From assembly GCA_900768135.1 (NCBI GenBank), contig CAAGBT010000055.1:1-64000 (forward strand): a DNA stretch of 64,000 nucleotides, given 5' to 3'. Below are positions 37,319 through 46,286 of the stretch, piece by piece. Position 1 is the stretch's first letter; every line of letters starts with the position of its first letter. A model generated the notes under the pieces. It worked only from the letters and a program-made list of their open reading frames with translations. It was not told the origin of the DNA and did not search any database. The DNA comes from an uncultured Oscillospiraceae bacterium (GTDB taxonomy: Bacteria > Bacillota > Clostridia > Oscillospirales > Oscillospiraceae). A program made the translations under genes and the position numbers.

Positions 37319-38029
37319 TCATTTCGTCTGGCAGCCCGCCGCGCGGATGGCGGCAAGCGCCAGCTCGAGCGTGGGATCGATGCTGGGAAACTGAGTATCG
37401 TCAAGGCTGTAGAGCCGGAACGCAAGGGGAAGCTCCGTGCAGCCGAGGATGAGGACTTCGGCTCCGCGCGCAAGCAGATGCTCGCAGGCGGCGCGGAAGG
37501 CGGAGGGATCGTGCGAAAGGTCGCCCGCCTTGACGCCGTTGTAGATGACGTCCATGACGGCGGCCTGGTCGGCCTCGTTATCGGGAGTGAGCAGCTCTAC
37601 ACCGCTGCCGGCAAAGGTGCGCTGGTAGATGCCCGTCTGGATGGTGCCGTCGGTCGCAAGCAGGCCGGCGCAGCGGACGCCGCGCGCAACAAGCGCATCG
37701 CGCGTAATGGCGATCATGTGCAGCACGGGGATGCTGACGCTGCCGGCGACGGCATGGTAATAGTTGTGGGCGGTGTTGCAGGGCATGATGAGAAAGTCGG
37801 CACCTATGGACTCGAGCCGCTGGGCGCTTTTGAGCATTTCGGGGACGGGATCGGTCCCGCCGTGCAGCAGCGCCGCCGTGCGGTCGGCAATGTTGGTGTT
37901 GGAATCGATGCACACGCGCGGATGCTCCTGATCGAAGATGGCGGCGGTGTGCAGGGTGATCTTCTGGAAAAGGTCGGCAGTGGCAAGAGGCCCCATGCCG
38001 CCGAGAATGCCGATCGTCCGTTTATTCAT
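37319..38029 (-). CDS. aspartate/glutamate racemase family protein
   Basis: 236 residues; the ATG at 38029 overlaps the end of the nucleoside phosphorylase gene by eight bases. Both catalytic cysteines of the two-Cys racemase mechanism are present: MPCNTAH (Cys84) and LGCTELPL (Cys197); the start [14 protein letters not shown] is that of aspartate racemases. It probably makes D-aspartate or D-glutamate for the cell wall; the exact substrate is not fixed. Translationally coupled within the nucleotide operon. Confidence 0.9.
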   Translation of the reverse strand: MNKRTIGILGGMGPLATADLFQKITLHTAAIFDQEHPRVCIDSNTNIADRTAALLHGGTDPVPEMLKSAQRLESIGADFLIMPCNTAHNYYHAVAGSVSIPVLHMIAITRDALVARGVRCAGLLATDGTIQTGIYQRTFAGSGVELLTPDNEADQAAVMDVIYNGVKAGDLSHDPSAFRAACEHLLARGAEVLILGCTELPLAFRLYSLDDTQFPSIDPTLELALAAIRAAGCQTK

Positions 38030-38852
38030 GGAGCAGCCCCTTTTCCTTCTTCTCCAGCAGCTTCTGCGCGTTTTCCGGCAGAGCGGCAAGCTCGCGGTCG
38101 CGCAGGATGACGCGCTTGAGCGCTTCAACAGCGACCTTGACGGAGGCGGAGGTATCCTCGCTCATATCCTGATCGAGGCCGGCCTTTTCGCGCTCCTGAT
38201 TCCAGACGACATGGAAGCAGGAGCCGCAGCGGCAGCCGAGCGCGGCGGCGACGACAAACATGGCGGCGGATTCCATCTCGCTGGCCTTGACGCCGAGGCG
38301 CTTCCAGCTTTCCCACTTCTGGAGCAGCTCGTAATAAACGGGACTCTTTTCCGGGGAATGCTGGCCGTAGAAGCTGTCCTTGCACTGGACGACGCCGGTG
38401 TGGGTGCAGTAGCCAAGGGCAAGAGAGGCCTCGCGCAGAGCGAGCGTAAGGTCGAAATCGGCGACGGCGGGGAACTCGATGGGCGCATACTCGAGCGAGG
38501 TGTGTTCATAGCGGATGGCGCCGGTGGCGACAACGATATCGCCGGACTTGACGGAAAGGTCGATCCCGCCGCAGGTGCCGGTGCGGATGAAGGTATCGGC
38601 ACCGAGCTGGTGCAGCTCCTCCATGGCGATGGAGGCGGACGGGCCGCCGATGCCCGTGGAGCAGACGGAGACCTTTTCGCCCAGCAGCGTGCCGGTGTAG
38701 GTGGTGTATTCGCGGTTGCGCGCAACGAGATGCGCATCATCGAACAGGGCGGCGATGGAGGGGCAGCGCCCCGGATCGCCGGGCAGGATGACATAGCGGC
38801 CGACCTCGCCCTTGGCGCAGTGGATATGATAAAGACGTTCCAGTTCGTGCAT
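38022..38852 (-). CDS. nucleoside phosphorylase (uridine phosphorylase type)
   Basis: 276 residues of the PNP/UDP family: the phosphate-site [10 protein letters not shown] near 21-30, [26 protein letters not shown] in parts near 52-77, [10 protein letters not shown] near 88-97 and the base/ribose site [12 protein letters not shown]. It splits a nucleoside, most likely uridine or deoxyuridine, to base and (deoxy)ribose 1-phosphate. Context with thyA and folA supports pyrimidine salvage. AAGGAGCG precedes the ATG, with a promoter 40 bases upstream. Confidence 0.9.
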   Translation of the reverse strand: MHELERLYHIHCAKGEVGRYVILPGDPGRCPSIAALFDDAHLVARNREYTTYTGTLLGEKVSVCSTGIGGPSASIAMEELHQLGADTFIRTGTCGGIDLSVKSGDIVVATGAIRYEHTSLEYAPIEFPAVADFDLTLALREASLALGYCTHTGVVQCKDSFYGQHSPEKSPVYYELLQKWESWKRLGVKASEMESAAMFVVAAALGCRCGSCFHVVWNQEREKAGLDQDMSEDTSASVKVAVEALKRVILRDRELAALPENAQKLLEKKEKGLLHE

Positions 38853-38891
38853 AACGATAACGCTCCTTGCTCAGAATTTCTACAACTGATA

Positions 38892-38920
38892 ATTATAACA
38901 GGTGAATGCGGGATGCGCAA
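38892..38920 (-). promoter_or_regulatory. promoter of the nucleotide operon
   Basis: Minus strand TTGCGC (38915-38920), 17-base spacer, TATAAT (38892-38897). Confidence 0.75.
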
Positions 38921-39014
38921 TAGACAGAGATGGGAAGAGTGCAAAAAAGTGCGGGGTGGGGGAAAAGCGAAGAAAACAGGCAAAAAGCGGAGGCGCGGGC
39001 GGCGAAAGACGCGC

Positions 39015-39043
39015 TTGCACTTTGCGTGCGCAGCGGCTATAAT
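39015..39043 (+). promoter_or_regulatory. promoter of the HAD phosphatase gene
   Basis: TTGCAC (39015-39020), 17-base spacer, TATAAT (39038-39043). Confidence 0.7.
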
Positions 39044-39078
39044 GATGCCGCAAAACGAAGAAAGCGGGGAACGGACGA

Positions 39079-39729
39079 ATGCGGTTTGACACGGTTCTTT
39101 TTGACATGGACGGGACGCTGCTCGACACACTGGCGGATATTTGCAGCGCGGCGAACTACACGCTGCGCGCGATGGGGTATCCGGAGCGGACGCTTGTAGA
39201 GATGCGGCGCTTTGTGGGCAACGGAGCGGAGATGCAGATGCGCCGCGCGCTGGGCGCGGCGGCGGATGAGGAGACGGTGAAGCGGGCGCTGGAGATCTAC
39301 AAGCCCTATTACGCCGCGCACTGCCAGGTGGAAACAAGACCCTATGCGGGCGTGACGGAACTGCTGGCGGCGCTGAAGCGGGAGGGCTTCCGCATGGCGG
39401 TGGTGTCGAACAAGCCGGACGAGGCGGTGAAGCCGCTGGCGCGGCAGCACTTTGGAACGCTGCTGGATGCGGCGATGGGCGAAACGGCGCAGCGGCGCCG
39501 CAAGCCTGCGCCGGATATGGTGAACGATGCGCTGGCCGCGCTGGGCGCGGAGAAAGCGCGGGCGGTATACGTCGGCGACAGCGAGGTGGACATTGAGACG
39601 GCGCGGAACGCAGAGATCGCGTGCATTTCGGTGTGCTGGGGCTTCCGCGACCGGGAGCAGCTTGCGCAGGCGGGCGCGGAAGAGATCGCGGCAGATGCGC
39701 GGGAGCTGCGGGAGCTGCTGGAGCGGTAA
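39079..39729 (+). CDS. HAD-family phosphatase, phosphoglycolate phosphatase type
   Basis: 216 residues: motif I DMDGTLLDT (Asp9, Asp11 by position), a helical cap, motif II VVSNKPD, motif III Lys in RRKPAPDM, and motif IV YVGDSEVDIETA. Closest in pattern to Gph/PGP, which dephosphorylates 2-phosphoglycolate; substrate range of the family is broad. It ends 168 bases before the phage-like cluster and has its own terminator. Confidence 0.92.
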   Translation: MRFDTVLFDMDGTLLDTLADICSAANYTLRAMGYPERTLVEMRRFVGNGAEMQMRRALGAAADEETVKRALEIYKPYYAAHCQVETRPYAGVTELLAALKREGFRMAVVSNKPDEAVKPLARQHFGTLLDAAMGETAQRRRKPAPDMVNDALAALGAEKARAVYVGDSEVDIETARNAEIACISVCWGFRDREQLAQAGAEEIAADARELRELLER

Positions 39730-39765
39730 AGAAATATTGCAGAGGCGTCCGGCGGGACGGCAGAA

Positions 39766-39796
39766 AGCGGGAACGGTATCCGTTCCCGCTTTTTTT
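39766..39796 (+). terminator. terminator of the HAD phosphatase gene
   Basis: AGCGGGAACGG and CCGTTCCCGCT form an 11-bp stem with a TAT loop and a T-run. It insulates the cluster that follows. Confidence 0.92.
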
Positions 39797-39830
39797 GCGC
39801 TTTTTATGAGGCGGCAAAAAAATTGGACGC

Positions 39831-39852
39831 TGTTGCACCGAAACGTGCAACA
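39831..39852. promoter_or_regulatory. palindromic operator TGTTGCA-N8-TGCAACA (site B)
   Basis: Arms 39831-39837 and 39846-39852, 45 bases upstream of the small terminase start; same arms and spacing as site A at 28055-28076. No good -10 hexamer is seen nearby, so the promoter may need an activator. Confidence 0.65.
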
Positions 39853-39897
39853 AAGCGGGGACGGCAGGGTATGGGTGAAAGGCAGGGAGGGGTGCGA

Positions 39898-40215
39898 ATG
39901 GCAAAAAAGAAGATCGGACGCGAGGACGTGATCGAAGCGCTGGCGGGCTTTGCCTTCGGCGGGGCGAATCGCGCGGTGGAGCTGGCGTATCTGGAGCGGC
40001 CGACGCCACAGGCGATCCGGCGAATGGATCTTTCGGCGGTGACGGAGTTCAGACGCAATGCAAACGGCAGCGTGGAGATGAAGTTCATCGACCGCGTGAA
40101 GGCGCTGAGCGCGCTGTATGAAATGCTGGGCGGCGGCGCGGACGGCGGGGAGGCGGAGGCGTTTTTCCGCGCGCTGGAGGAGGCGGGAGAGGAGGACGCC
40201 GATACGCAATGGTGA
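39898..40215 (+). CDS. small terminase-like subunit, reduced
   Basis: 105 residues; the ATG at 39898 follows GGGAGGGG. The central VEMKFIDRVKALSALYEMLG is the helix typical of the C-terminal half of XtmA-type small terminases (oligomerisation/TerL contact). The N-terminus (REDVIEALAGFAFGGANRAV) shows no recognisable helix-turn-helix, whereas XtmA of PBSX is more than twice as long. Loss of the pac-binding domain would favour sequence-independent packaging, as in gene transfer agents. Overlaps the large terminase by seven bases. Confidence 0.7.
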   Translation: MAKKKIGREDVIEALAGFAFGGANRAVELAYLERPTPQAIRRMDLSAVTEFRRNANGSVEMKFIDRVKALSALYEMLGGGADGGEAEAFFRALEEAGEEDADTQW

Positions 40216-41465
40216 CACGCTTTTCCGCCAAGCAGAAAACGGCGATGACCTGGTGGGCGAACCGGAGGTATGCCGACTGCGACACGATCATCTGCGACGG
40301 CGCGGTGCGCAGCGGCAAGACGCTCGCGCTGGGGATCGGGTTCTTTCTGTGGGCGATGCGCTGCTTTGACGGAAAGCAGTTCGCGCTGTGCGGAAAGACG
40401 ATACTGGCGCTGCGCCGCAACGTGCTGCGCGAGATCCTGCCGCGGCTGGAGGGGCTGGGGTTCCGCTATGAGGAAAAGCGGAGCGAAAACCTGCTGACCG
40501 TGCGGCGCGGCGGACGGGAAAACCGGTTCTACCTTTTCAGCGGACGCGACGAGGGGAGCGCCGCGTTCATACAGGGCACGACGCTGGCCGGCGCGCTGTT
40601 TGACGAGGCGGCGCTGATGCCGCGCTCATTTGTGGAGCAGGCGAGCGCGCGATGCAGCGTGACGGGGAGCAGGCTGTGGTTCAGCTGCAACCCGGAGGGG
40701 CCGCAGCACTGGTTTTACCGCGAATGGATCCTGCGCGCGCGGGAACGCGGCGCGCTGTATCTGCACTTTACGATGGCGGACAACCCATCGCTTTCGCCGC
40801 GCGTGCGGGCGCGCTATGAGCGCGCGTACAGCGGGACGTTCTACCGGCGGTTCGTGCTGGGGGAATGGACGGCGGCGAAGGGACTGATCTACGATTTCTT
40901 TACGCCGGAAGAATACTGCCGCGATGCGCCGGAGCCGCCGTGGGAGAGAGTGAGAGTATCTGTTGACTACGGGACGGTGAACCCAACGAGCTTTGGAATG
41001 TGGGCGCTGAGCGGCGGCGTGTGGTACCGCGTGAAGGAATACTACTACGACTCGCGCAAGGAGGGACGGCAGAAGACGGATGCGGAATATGTTGACGACC
41101 TGAAGGCGTTTGCCGCAGGACTGCGGGTAGAGCGGGTGGTGATCGATCCGTCGGCGGCGAGCTTTATCGAGGCGGTGCGGCGGGCAGGATTTGCCGTATG
41201 CCGCGCGGACAACAACGTTTCCGACGGGCTGCGGGTGACGGCGAACCTGCTGAAGCAGGGGAGGATCGTGATCTGCGGAGGCTGCGGGAGCTGCCTTGCA
41301 GAGATCGCGCAGTACTGCTGGGAGGACGGCGGCACAGGGCGCGACGCGCCCAGAAAGGAAAACGACCACGCGATGGACGAAATGCGGTATTTTGCAATGT
41401 CGATCGGGGAAAAGGGACGCGGCACCGCCGTGGCGCTGCGCACGGTGGAGCGCGCGGCGCGATGA
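40209..41465 (+). CDS. phage terminase large subunit (PBSX XtmB type)
   Basis: 418 residues. ATPase domain with Walker A GAVRSGKT (31-38), the adenine motif region, and Walker B GALFDEAALM; nuclease domain beginning VSVDYGTVNPTSFG with the first metal Asp, followed by VERVVIDPSAASF. It pumps DNA into the prohead and cuts it. Complete in length for the PBSX/T4-like group. Confidence 0.95.
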   Translation: MVTRFSAKQKTAMTWWANRRYADCDTIICDGAVRSGKTLALGIGFFLWAMRCFDGKQFALCGKTILALRRNVLREILPRLEGLGFRYEEKRSENLLTVRRGGRENRFYLFSGRDEGSAAFIQGTTLAGALFDEAALMPRSFVEQASARCSVTGSRLWFSCNPEGPQHWFYREWILRARERGALYLHFTMADNPSLSPRVRARYERAYSGTFYRRFVLGEWTAAKGLIYDFFTPEEYCRDAPEPPWERVRVSVDYGTVNPTSFGMWALSGGVWYRVKEYYYDSRKEGRQKTDAEYVDDLKAFAAGLRVERVVIDPSAASFIEAVRRAGFAVCRADNNVSDGLRVTANLLKQGRIVICGGCGSCLAEIAQYCWEDGGTGRDAPRKENDHAMDEMRYFAMSIGEKGRGTAVALRTVERAAR

Positions 41466-41486
41466 AAAGCGAAAAAGGAGAACGAG

Positions 41487-42653
41487 ATGAAAGCAAAACA
41501 GCGGAAGAAAAAAAGCGCGGGCGGCGCGGCGGCGGTACAGCTGCGCGGGAACGGCAGAAATCCCTTCGGACTGCTGGACGGCTATGTGCCGCTGCTGGAC
41601 GGGGAGACGGTGCTCTACCGCGCGGTGCGAGAGGCGGTGCCGGTGGTGGACGCAGCGGTGTGCAAGCTTGTGCGCCTGACCGGCGGCGTACACGCCGTAT
41701 GCGGCAGCAGGGAGGCGCAGGAGCAGCTGGAACGCTTCCTGCGCACGGTGAACGTGGGAAGAGGGCAGAGAGGGATCAACGCCTTTCTGGACTGTTACCT
41801 TGACTCGCTGCTGACCTGCGGGCGCGCCGTGGGCGAGATCGTGCCGGACGCGGAAGGACGGGAGATCGCGGCGGTGCTGTGTGCGGACGTGGAACAGGCG
41901 GAGGTGCGCGAGGGCGACAGCCCGCTGGAATTTACGATATGCGGGCGCGGCGCGCACGGATGCAGCGTGCCGCTGGAGCATCAGGAGCTGCTGCTGTTTA
42001 CGCCGCTGAACCCGGAGACAAAGCACCCATACGGCGTATCGCTGCTGCGCTCGATGCCCTATCTGGCGGGGGTGCTGATGAAAATATACGATGCGATGGG
42101 CAAGAACTGGGAGCGCTGCGGCAATGTGCGCTTTGCCGTGACCTGCAAGCCGCAGGACGGAGAGCTGGACTGCGGCGCGGCGCAGGAACGCGCGGAGCAG
42201 ATCGCTTCGGAGTGGTCGCGGGCGATGCAGGAGGGAAAAGACGGCAGCGTGCGCGATTTCGTGTCGGTGGGGGATGTGTCGATCCGGGCGATCGGCGCGG
42301 ACAACCTGATCCTGGACAGCGAGGCGCCGGTGCGGCAGATTCTGGAGCAGCTGGTGGCCAAGACGGGACTGCCGCCGTTCCTGCTGGGACTGAGCTGGTC
42401 CTCGACCGAGCGCATGAGCGCGCAGCAGGCCGATATGCTCACAAGCGAGATCACGGCGCTGCGGCGCACGCTGACGCCGGCGGTGGAACGCATCTGCGCG
42501 CTGTGGCTGCGCCTGCACGGTTACGGCTGCGGCTTTGCCGTGGAGTGGGACGACATCAACCTGCAGGACGAAGTGGAGGAAGCAAAGGCGGCGCTGTATT
42601 TGCAGCAGGCGCGAAAGCTGGAGATAGAAAACGACAGAGCGGAGGAGGAATGA
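41487..42653 (+). CDS. phage portal protein
   Basis: 388 residues; AAAAAGGAGAACGAG precedes the ATG. The order after the terminase, the N-terminal PLLDGETVLYRAVREAV..VDAAVCKLVRL, and the C-terminal PPFLLGLSWSSTERM..TSEITALRRTL followed by a helical tail rich in charged residues match portal proteins, which form the dodecameric DNA gate of the head. Its stop overlaps the region of the next gene's start. Confidence 0.9.
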   Translation: MKAKQRKKKSAGGAAAVQLRGNGRNPFGLLDGYVPLLDGETVLYRAVREAVPVVDAAVCKLVRLTGGVHAVCGSREAQEQLERFLRTVNVGRGQRGINAFLDCYLDSLLTCGRAVGEIVPDAEGREIAAVLCADVEQAEVREGDSPLEFTICGRGAHGCSVPLEHQELLLFTPLNPETKHPYGVSLLRSMPYLAGVLMKIYDAMGKNWERCGNVRFAVTCKPQDGELDCGAAQERAEQIASEWSRAMQEGKDGSVRDFVSVGDVSIRAIGADNLILDSEAPVRQILEQLVAKTGLPPFLLGLSWSSTERMSAQQADMLTSEITALRRTLTPAVERICALWLRLHGYGCGFAVEWDDINLQDEVEEAKAALYLQQARKLEIENDRAEEE

Positions 42654-42655
42654 GC

Positions 42656-43585
42656 ATGGAAGTGAGAAAGGAAAACGCGGCGCTGGAGGGCGGCGCGGCG
42701 GAGCGGGATATGGCAGAGATCAACCGCTTTGCCAAGCGGACGCTGACGGCGGACGAGGTGTACACCTTTGCGGTGCGCCTGTGCGACAACGAGGTGGATC
42801 GCGACGGCGAGCGCTTTCCGCGCGCGACGCTGGAAGAGCTGAAGCGGCTGTTTGCGGGGAAAAGCGGCATTTTTGACCACGAGTGGTCGGCCAAGGGGCA
42901 GGCGGCGCGCATCTACCGCACGGAGATCGTGGAGGAAGAGGGCGTGAGCGCGACGGGCGAGAGGCGCTGTTATCTTAAGGGCTATGCCTATATGATGCGC
43001 GGCGGAGAGAATGAGACGCTGATCCGCGAGATCGAGGGCGGTATCAAAAAGGAAGTGAGCGTGGGGTGCAGCGTGAAGCGCTGCGCGTGCTCGATCTGCG
43101 GGCAGGAGATGGGAAGCTGCGCGCACGAAAAGGGAAAGACCTACGGCGGAAAGCTTTGCTGCGGGGAGCTGCTGGAGGCCGCGGACGCCTACGAATGGAG
43201 CTTTGTGGCGGTTCCGGCACAGCCGAGAGCCGGCGTGCTGAAGCGGCACGGCGGCGGGACGGACGGCACGCTCGGCACGCTGGTGAAGCAGTACGGTTCG
43301 CCTGCGCAGGCGCGCGAGCTGGAGGCGCTGGAGCAGCAGGCCGGACAGGGACGGCGCTATCTGGAGGCGCTGCGCGGCGAGGTGAAGCGGCTGATGCTGA
43401 CGGCGGAGCAGGAGACGGACGGCGCAGTGATCGAAGCAATGACGGGAAAGCTTGGCGAGGAGGAGCTGTGCGCGCTGGAACGCATTTACCGCAAGAGAGC
43501 GCTGAAACGGCTGGGGCTGCGCACGCAGCTTGTTTACGGAGAAACGAAAACGGCGGCGGAGGATGAAAACGACTTCCGCGTGTGA
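42656..43585 (+). CDS. prohead protease / scaffold-like protein (XkdF type)
   Basis: 309 residues. Two ATGs compete: 42650 directly abuts GGAGGAGGA, while 42656 stands six bases behind it and is chosen. The first 200 residues look like the XkdF-type prohead maturation protease (VRLCDNEVDRDGERFPRATLEELKRL in parts, SGIFDHEWSAKGQAARIYR with a candidate catalytic His, KKEVSVGCSVKR with a candidate Ser). A zinc-binding CSICGQEMGSCAHEKGKTYGG insertion, near 140-160, is typical. The C-terminal helical third may act as scaffold. Confidence 0.8.
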   Translation: MEVRKENAALEGGAAERDMAEINRFAKRTLTADEVYTFAVRLCDNEVDRDGERFPRATLEELKRLFAGKSGIFDHEWSAKGQAARIYRTEIVEEEGVSATGERRCYLKGYAYMMRGGENETLIREIEGGIKKEVSVGCSVKRCACSICGQEMGSCAHEKGKTYGGKLCCGELLEAADAYEWSFVAVPAQPRAGVLKRHGGGTDGTLGTLVKQYGSPAQARELEALEQQAGQGRRYLEALRGEVKRLMLTAEQETDGAVIEAMTGKLGEEELCALERIYRKRALKRLGLRTQLVYGETKTAAEDENDFRV

Positions 43586-43642
43586 AAACGGCCGGAAAGC
43601 GGCGAAGCTTTTAAAATAAACAAAAATACAAGGAGGAACGGA

Positions 43643-43996
43643 ATGAACATTTCATTTGAGGGCATCGGCGAGTGGTGCGCAACGTTCGGCTGCGGCGCGG
43701 GCGTGAGCGAGGGCATAACGGTAAAGGCCGGTGCGGACGGCACGGCGGCCAAATGCAGCGCGCAGGACGGCTTCTGCGGCGTGGTGCGCGCCGTTGCGCG
43801 CGACGGAAAGGCGTGCAGCGTGCAGCTGGGCGGTCTTGCCAAGGTGGGCTACAGCGGCGAAACCGCGCCTTCTGTGGGCTACGGCAAGCTGAGCGCCGAC
43901 GGCGCGGGCGGCGTGAGCGTGGATGCGAGCAAGGGCAGAGAATACCTGGTTCTGAGCGTGGACAGCACGGAAAAGACCGCAGTGATCAAGCTTTAA
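43643..43996 (+). CDS. small head protein, probable capsid decoration/stabilisation
   Basis: 117 residues, beta-rich and Gly/Ala-rich, with no cofactor motif. Position between protease and major capsid gene is that of decoration proteins; AGGAGGAACGG precedes the ATG. Assigned by position and composition. Confidence 0.6.
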   Translation: MNISFEGIGEWCATFGCGAGVSEGITVKAGADGTAAKCSAQDGFCGVVRAVARDGKACSVQLGGLAKVGYSGETAPSVGYGKLSADGAGGVSVDASKGREYLVLSVDSTEKTAVIKL

Positions 43997-44008
43997 GGAG
44001 GAAGAAAA

Positions 44009-45040
44009 ATGGCTTATCAGTATGAAAACGTAAGACTGGAAAAGGGAATGTACGGGCAGAGCGGAAAGAGCTTCGCCAAGGTGCTGGAGGCGCTTGACCC
44101 GAGCGAGGCCTACAAGGGGACGGCGCTTGAGGGAATGGACGCCTTCCAGCGCCAGCTCAAGCGCTTTGACATCCACGTCAGAGGCGCGGGGAGCGACATG
44201 GTGGAGAAGTTTTTCCACACGAGCGAAAGCTCCGTGCTGTTTCCGGAGTTCGTATCGCGTGTGGTGCGCCAGGGCATGGAGAGCGATATCCTGCCCGACA
44301 TCACCGCGACCGTGACGAATTTTGACGGCATGGACTACCGCTCCATCGCGTCCGTTCCGACGGACGGCGACAAGGAACTCAAGCGCGTGGAGGAGGGCGC
44401 CGGCATTCCGACGACCAGCATCCGCACGCAGGAAAACCTTGTAAAGCTCCACAAGCGCGGCAGAATGCTGGTGGCTTCCTACGAGGCGATCCGCTTCCAG
44501 AGACTGGACCTCTTTTCTGTGACGCTGCGCCAGATCGGCGCTTATATCGCGCGCATGCACCTGAAGGACGCCATTGACGTGCTGATGAACGGCGACGGCA
44601 ACGGCAACGCCGCAACGGCTTACAAGATCGGCGACAGCACCATCGGCGGTACGGCGGGAACGCTGAGCTATGACGCGCTGTTGGCGTTCTGGGCGGAGTT
44701 TGATCCCTACGCGATGAACACGCTGCTGATGGGCAGCGACATGATGCTGAAGATGCTGAAGCTCTCGGAATTCCAGAACCCGCTGACGGGGCTGAATTTT
44801 CAGGGGACCGGCACGCTCTCCACGCCGCTGGGCGCGAAGCTGCTGCGCACGAGCGCAATGCCCGCAGGGACGATGATCGGTCTGGACAAAAACTATGCGC
44901 TTGAGCGCATCTGCGGCAGCGAGGTGCTGGTGGAGTATGACAAGCTGATCGACCGCCAGCTGGAACGCGCGGCGATCACAAGCATTTCGGGCTTTGCCAA
45001 GCCGTATCAGGAAGCATCGAAGGTGCTGAAGCTGCAGTAA
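44009..45040 (+). CDS. major capsid protein (HK97-fold, XkdG type)
   Basis: 343 residues; strong AAGGAGGAAG site. The middle EFVSRVVRQGMESDILPDIT and SIASVPTDGDKELKRVEEGA, then VLVEYDKLIDRQLERAAITS near the C-terminus, follow the pattern of PBSX-type capsid proteins. It forms the shell of the particle. The ribosome site is among the best in the cluster, as expected for the most abundant product. Confidence 0.9.
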   Translation: MAYQYENVRLEKGMYGQSGKSFAKVLEALDPSEAYKGTALEGMDAFQRQLKRFDIHVRGAGSDMVEKFFHTSESSVLFPEFVSRVVRQGMESDILPDITATVTNFDGMDYRSIASVPTDGDKELKRVEEGAGIPTTSIRTQENLVKLHKRGRMLVASYEAIRFQRLDLFSVTLRQIGAYIARMHLKDAIDVLMNGDGNGNAATAYKIGDSTIGGTAGTLSYDALLAFWAEFDPYAMNTLLMGSDMMLKMLKLSEFQNPLTGLNFQGTGTLSTPLGAKLLRTSAMPAGTMIGLDKNYALERICGSEVLVEYDKLIDRQLERAAITSISGFAKPYQEASKVLKLQ

Positions 45041-45061
45041 GAGCGGAAAGGAGCGGACAGG

Positions 45062-45448
45062 ATGGCGGAAAGAGAAACGGTGCGGTCGCAGATCCTGTCG
45101 ATCGCGCGGACGCTGACAGGCGCGGAGCAGGACGAGGAGATGCTGCTGCAGAGGATATGCCTTGCACAGGAGGCGCAGCTTGCGCGCGCGTTGAGAGAGG
45201 GCGTGAAGCAGGAGGACTGCGAGGACGCTTTTATCTGCGCGGCGGCATGGCTTGCGGCGGCGGCGCTGGAAAGCGCAAGAGCGGGCGGGGAGGAGCTTTC
45301 CTCCCTGCGCGCAGGCGACATGAGCGTGACGAAGCGCGCGGCGGCAGACGCGGCGCGGCGCCTGGATGCGCTGCGCGCGCAGGCATGGGCGCTGATGCGC
45401 CCCTATACGAAGGACGGAGGGTTCTATTTTTGCAGAACGCAGGGATGA
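45062..45448 (+). CDS. head-tail connector protein
   Basis: 128 residues, largely helical, with repeated Ala/Arg/Glu (LARALREGVKQEDCEDAFICAAAWLAAAALESA in parts). Size, helical content and position after the capsid gene fit the gp15/gp6-like adaptor family (YqbG type). GAAAGGAGCGG precedes the ATG; overlaps the next start as ATGA. Confidence 0.7.
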   Translation: MAERETVRSQILSIARTLTGAEQDEEMLLQRICLAQEAQLARALREGVKQEDCEDAFICAAAWLAAAALESARAGGEELSSLRAGDMSVTKRAAADAARRLDALRAQAWALMRPYTKDGGFYFCRTQG

Positions 45449-45768
45449 GAAAGGCACTGGACGAGGCGTTTGAACACTATGGACTGCCTGCCGAAGTGCT
45501 GCATGGCGGAGAAGCGCAGGAGACGAAGGCGTTTCTTCAGCCGGTGACGCGGGAGACGGGCGAAGAGCCGTTTTCGGCAACGCCGCTGGGGGCGGCGGAC
45601 GAGCATTGCTGGCGCTACCTTGGCCCGGCGGCGGTGGAGATCGCCATGGGCGATCGGGTAAGGTGCAGAGGGAAAGGCTATATCGTGCGCGATGCGGCGG
45701 AAGTTTACGCGGGCGAGGAGATCGCTTATCGCTGGGCGGCGCTGGGAGCGGAGGCGGAGAAGGCGTGA
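45445..45768 (+). CDS. head-closure protein (XkdH type)
   Basis: 107 residues, beta-rich (VEIAMGDRVRCRGKGYIVRDAAEVYAG), the SH3-like pattern of head-closure proteins. Starts inside the preceding stop (ATGA) and ends in GTGA with the next gene. Confidence 0.65.
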   Translation: MRKALDEAFEHYGLPAEVLHGGEAQETKAFLQPVTRETGEEPFSATPLGAADEHCWRYLGPAAVEIAMGDRVRCRGKGYIVRDAAEVYAGEEIAYRWAALGAEAEKA

Positions 45769-46286
45769 CGGCGATCGGACAGGTGAAGCGCGCGGTGGTA
45801 AAGGCGGTCGCGGAGGCGGGCTGCGCGGCGACGGCGGCCTATGGCGCAGAGGAGCTGAAGCGGTATGAGCGGGCCGTTGCCGCGGTGGGTGTGCGCGAAA
45901 CGCGCATTACGAAAGCGGGACTGATCGGCTACCTTGGACGGCGCACGGACGAGAGGACGCAGGAAACGGCGGAATGCTACGGGAGACGGATGGAGCTGAG
46001 CGTATCGCTCGACATTTACGCGCCGCGGACCCTGGGCGCGCAGGGCTGCGAGGACGCGGCGGAAACGGCTGCGCAGGCGCTGACAACGGCGCTGCCGGAG
46101 GGGCTGCGCCTGCGCGCGCTGCACTGGGGAGAACCGGAATGGGACAGGACGAGCGGGATGTTCCGCCTGTGCGCACAGGCGGAATATGCGGCGTTTTTCG
46201 TGGCGGAGGCAGCGGAGGACGAGACGGTATTTACAGATTTTGTGTTGAAAGGCACGGTGAAAGAGAATGAACAGTACGATCCATGA
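45765..46286 (+). CDS. tail completion/terminator protein
   Basis: 173 residues; the GTG at 45765 overlaps the upstream stop. Position before the sheath gene and an alpha/beta pattern (MELSVSLDIYAPRTLG, FRLCAQAEYAAFFVAEAA) fit the tail terminator that caps the tube at the head side. Family not recognised with certainty. Confidence 0.6.
   Translation: MTAIGQVKRAVVKAVAEAGCAATAAYGAEELKRYERAVAAVGVRETRITKAGLIGYLGRRTDERTQETAECYGRRMELSVSLDIYAPRTLGAQGCEDAAETAAQALTTALPEGLRLRALHWGEPEWDRTSGMFRLCAQAEYAAFFVAEAAEDETVFTDFVLKGTVKENEQYDP

Noticed and set aside
38162..40009. 615-codon minus-strand frame across udp-like, HAD and terminase genes
   Set aside because: Pro/Arg/Ser-rich shadow spanning several real genes, promoters and a terminator.
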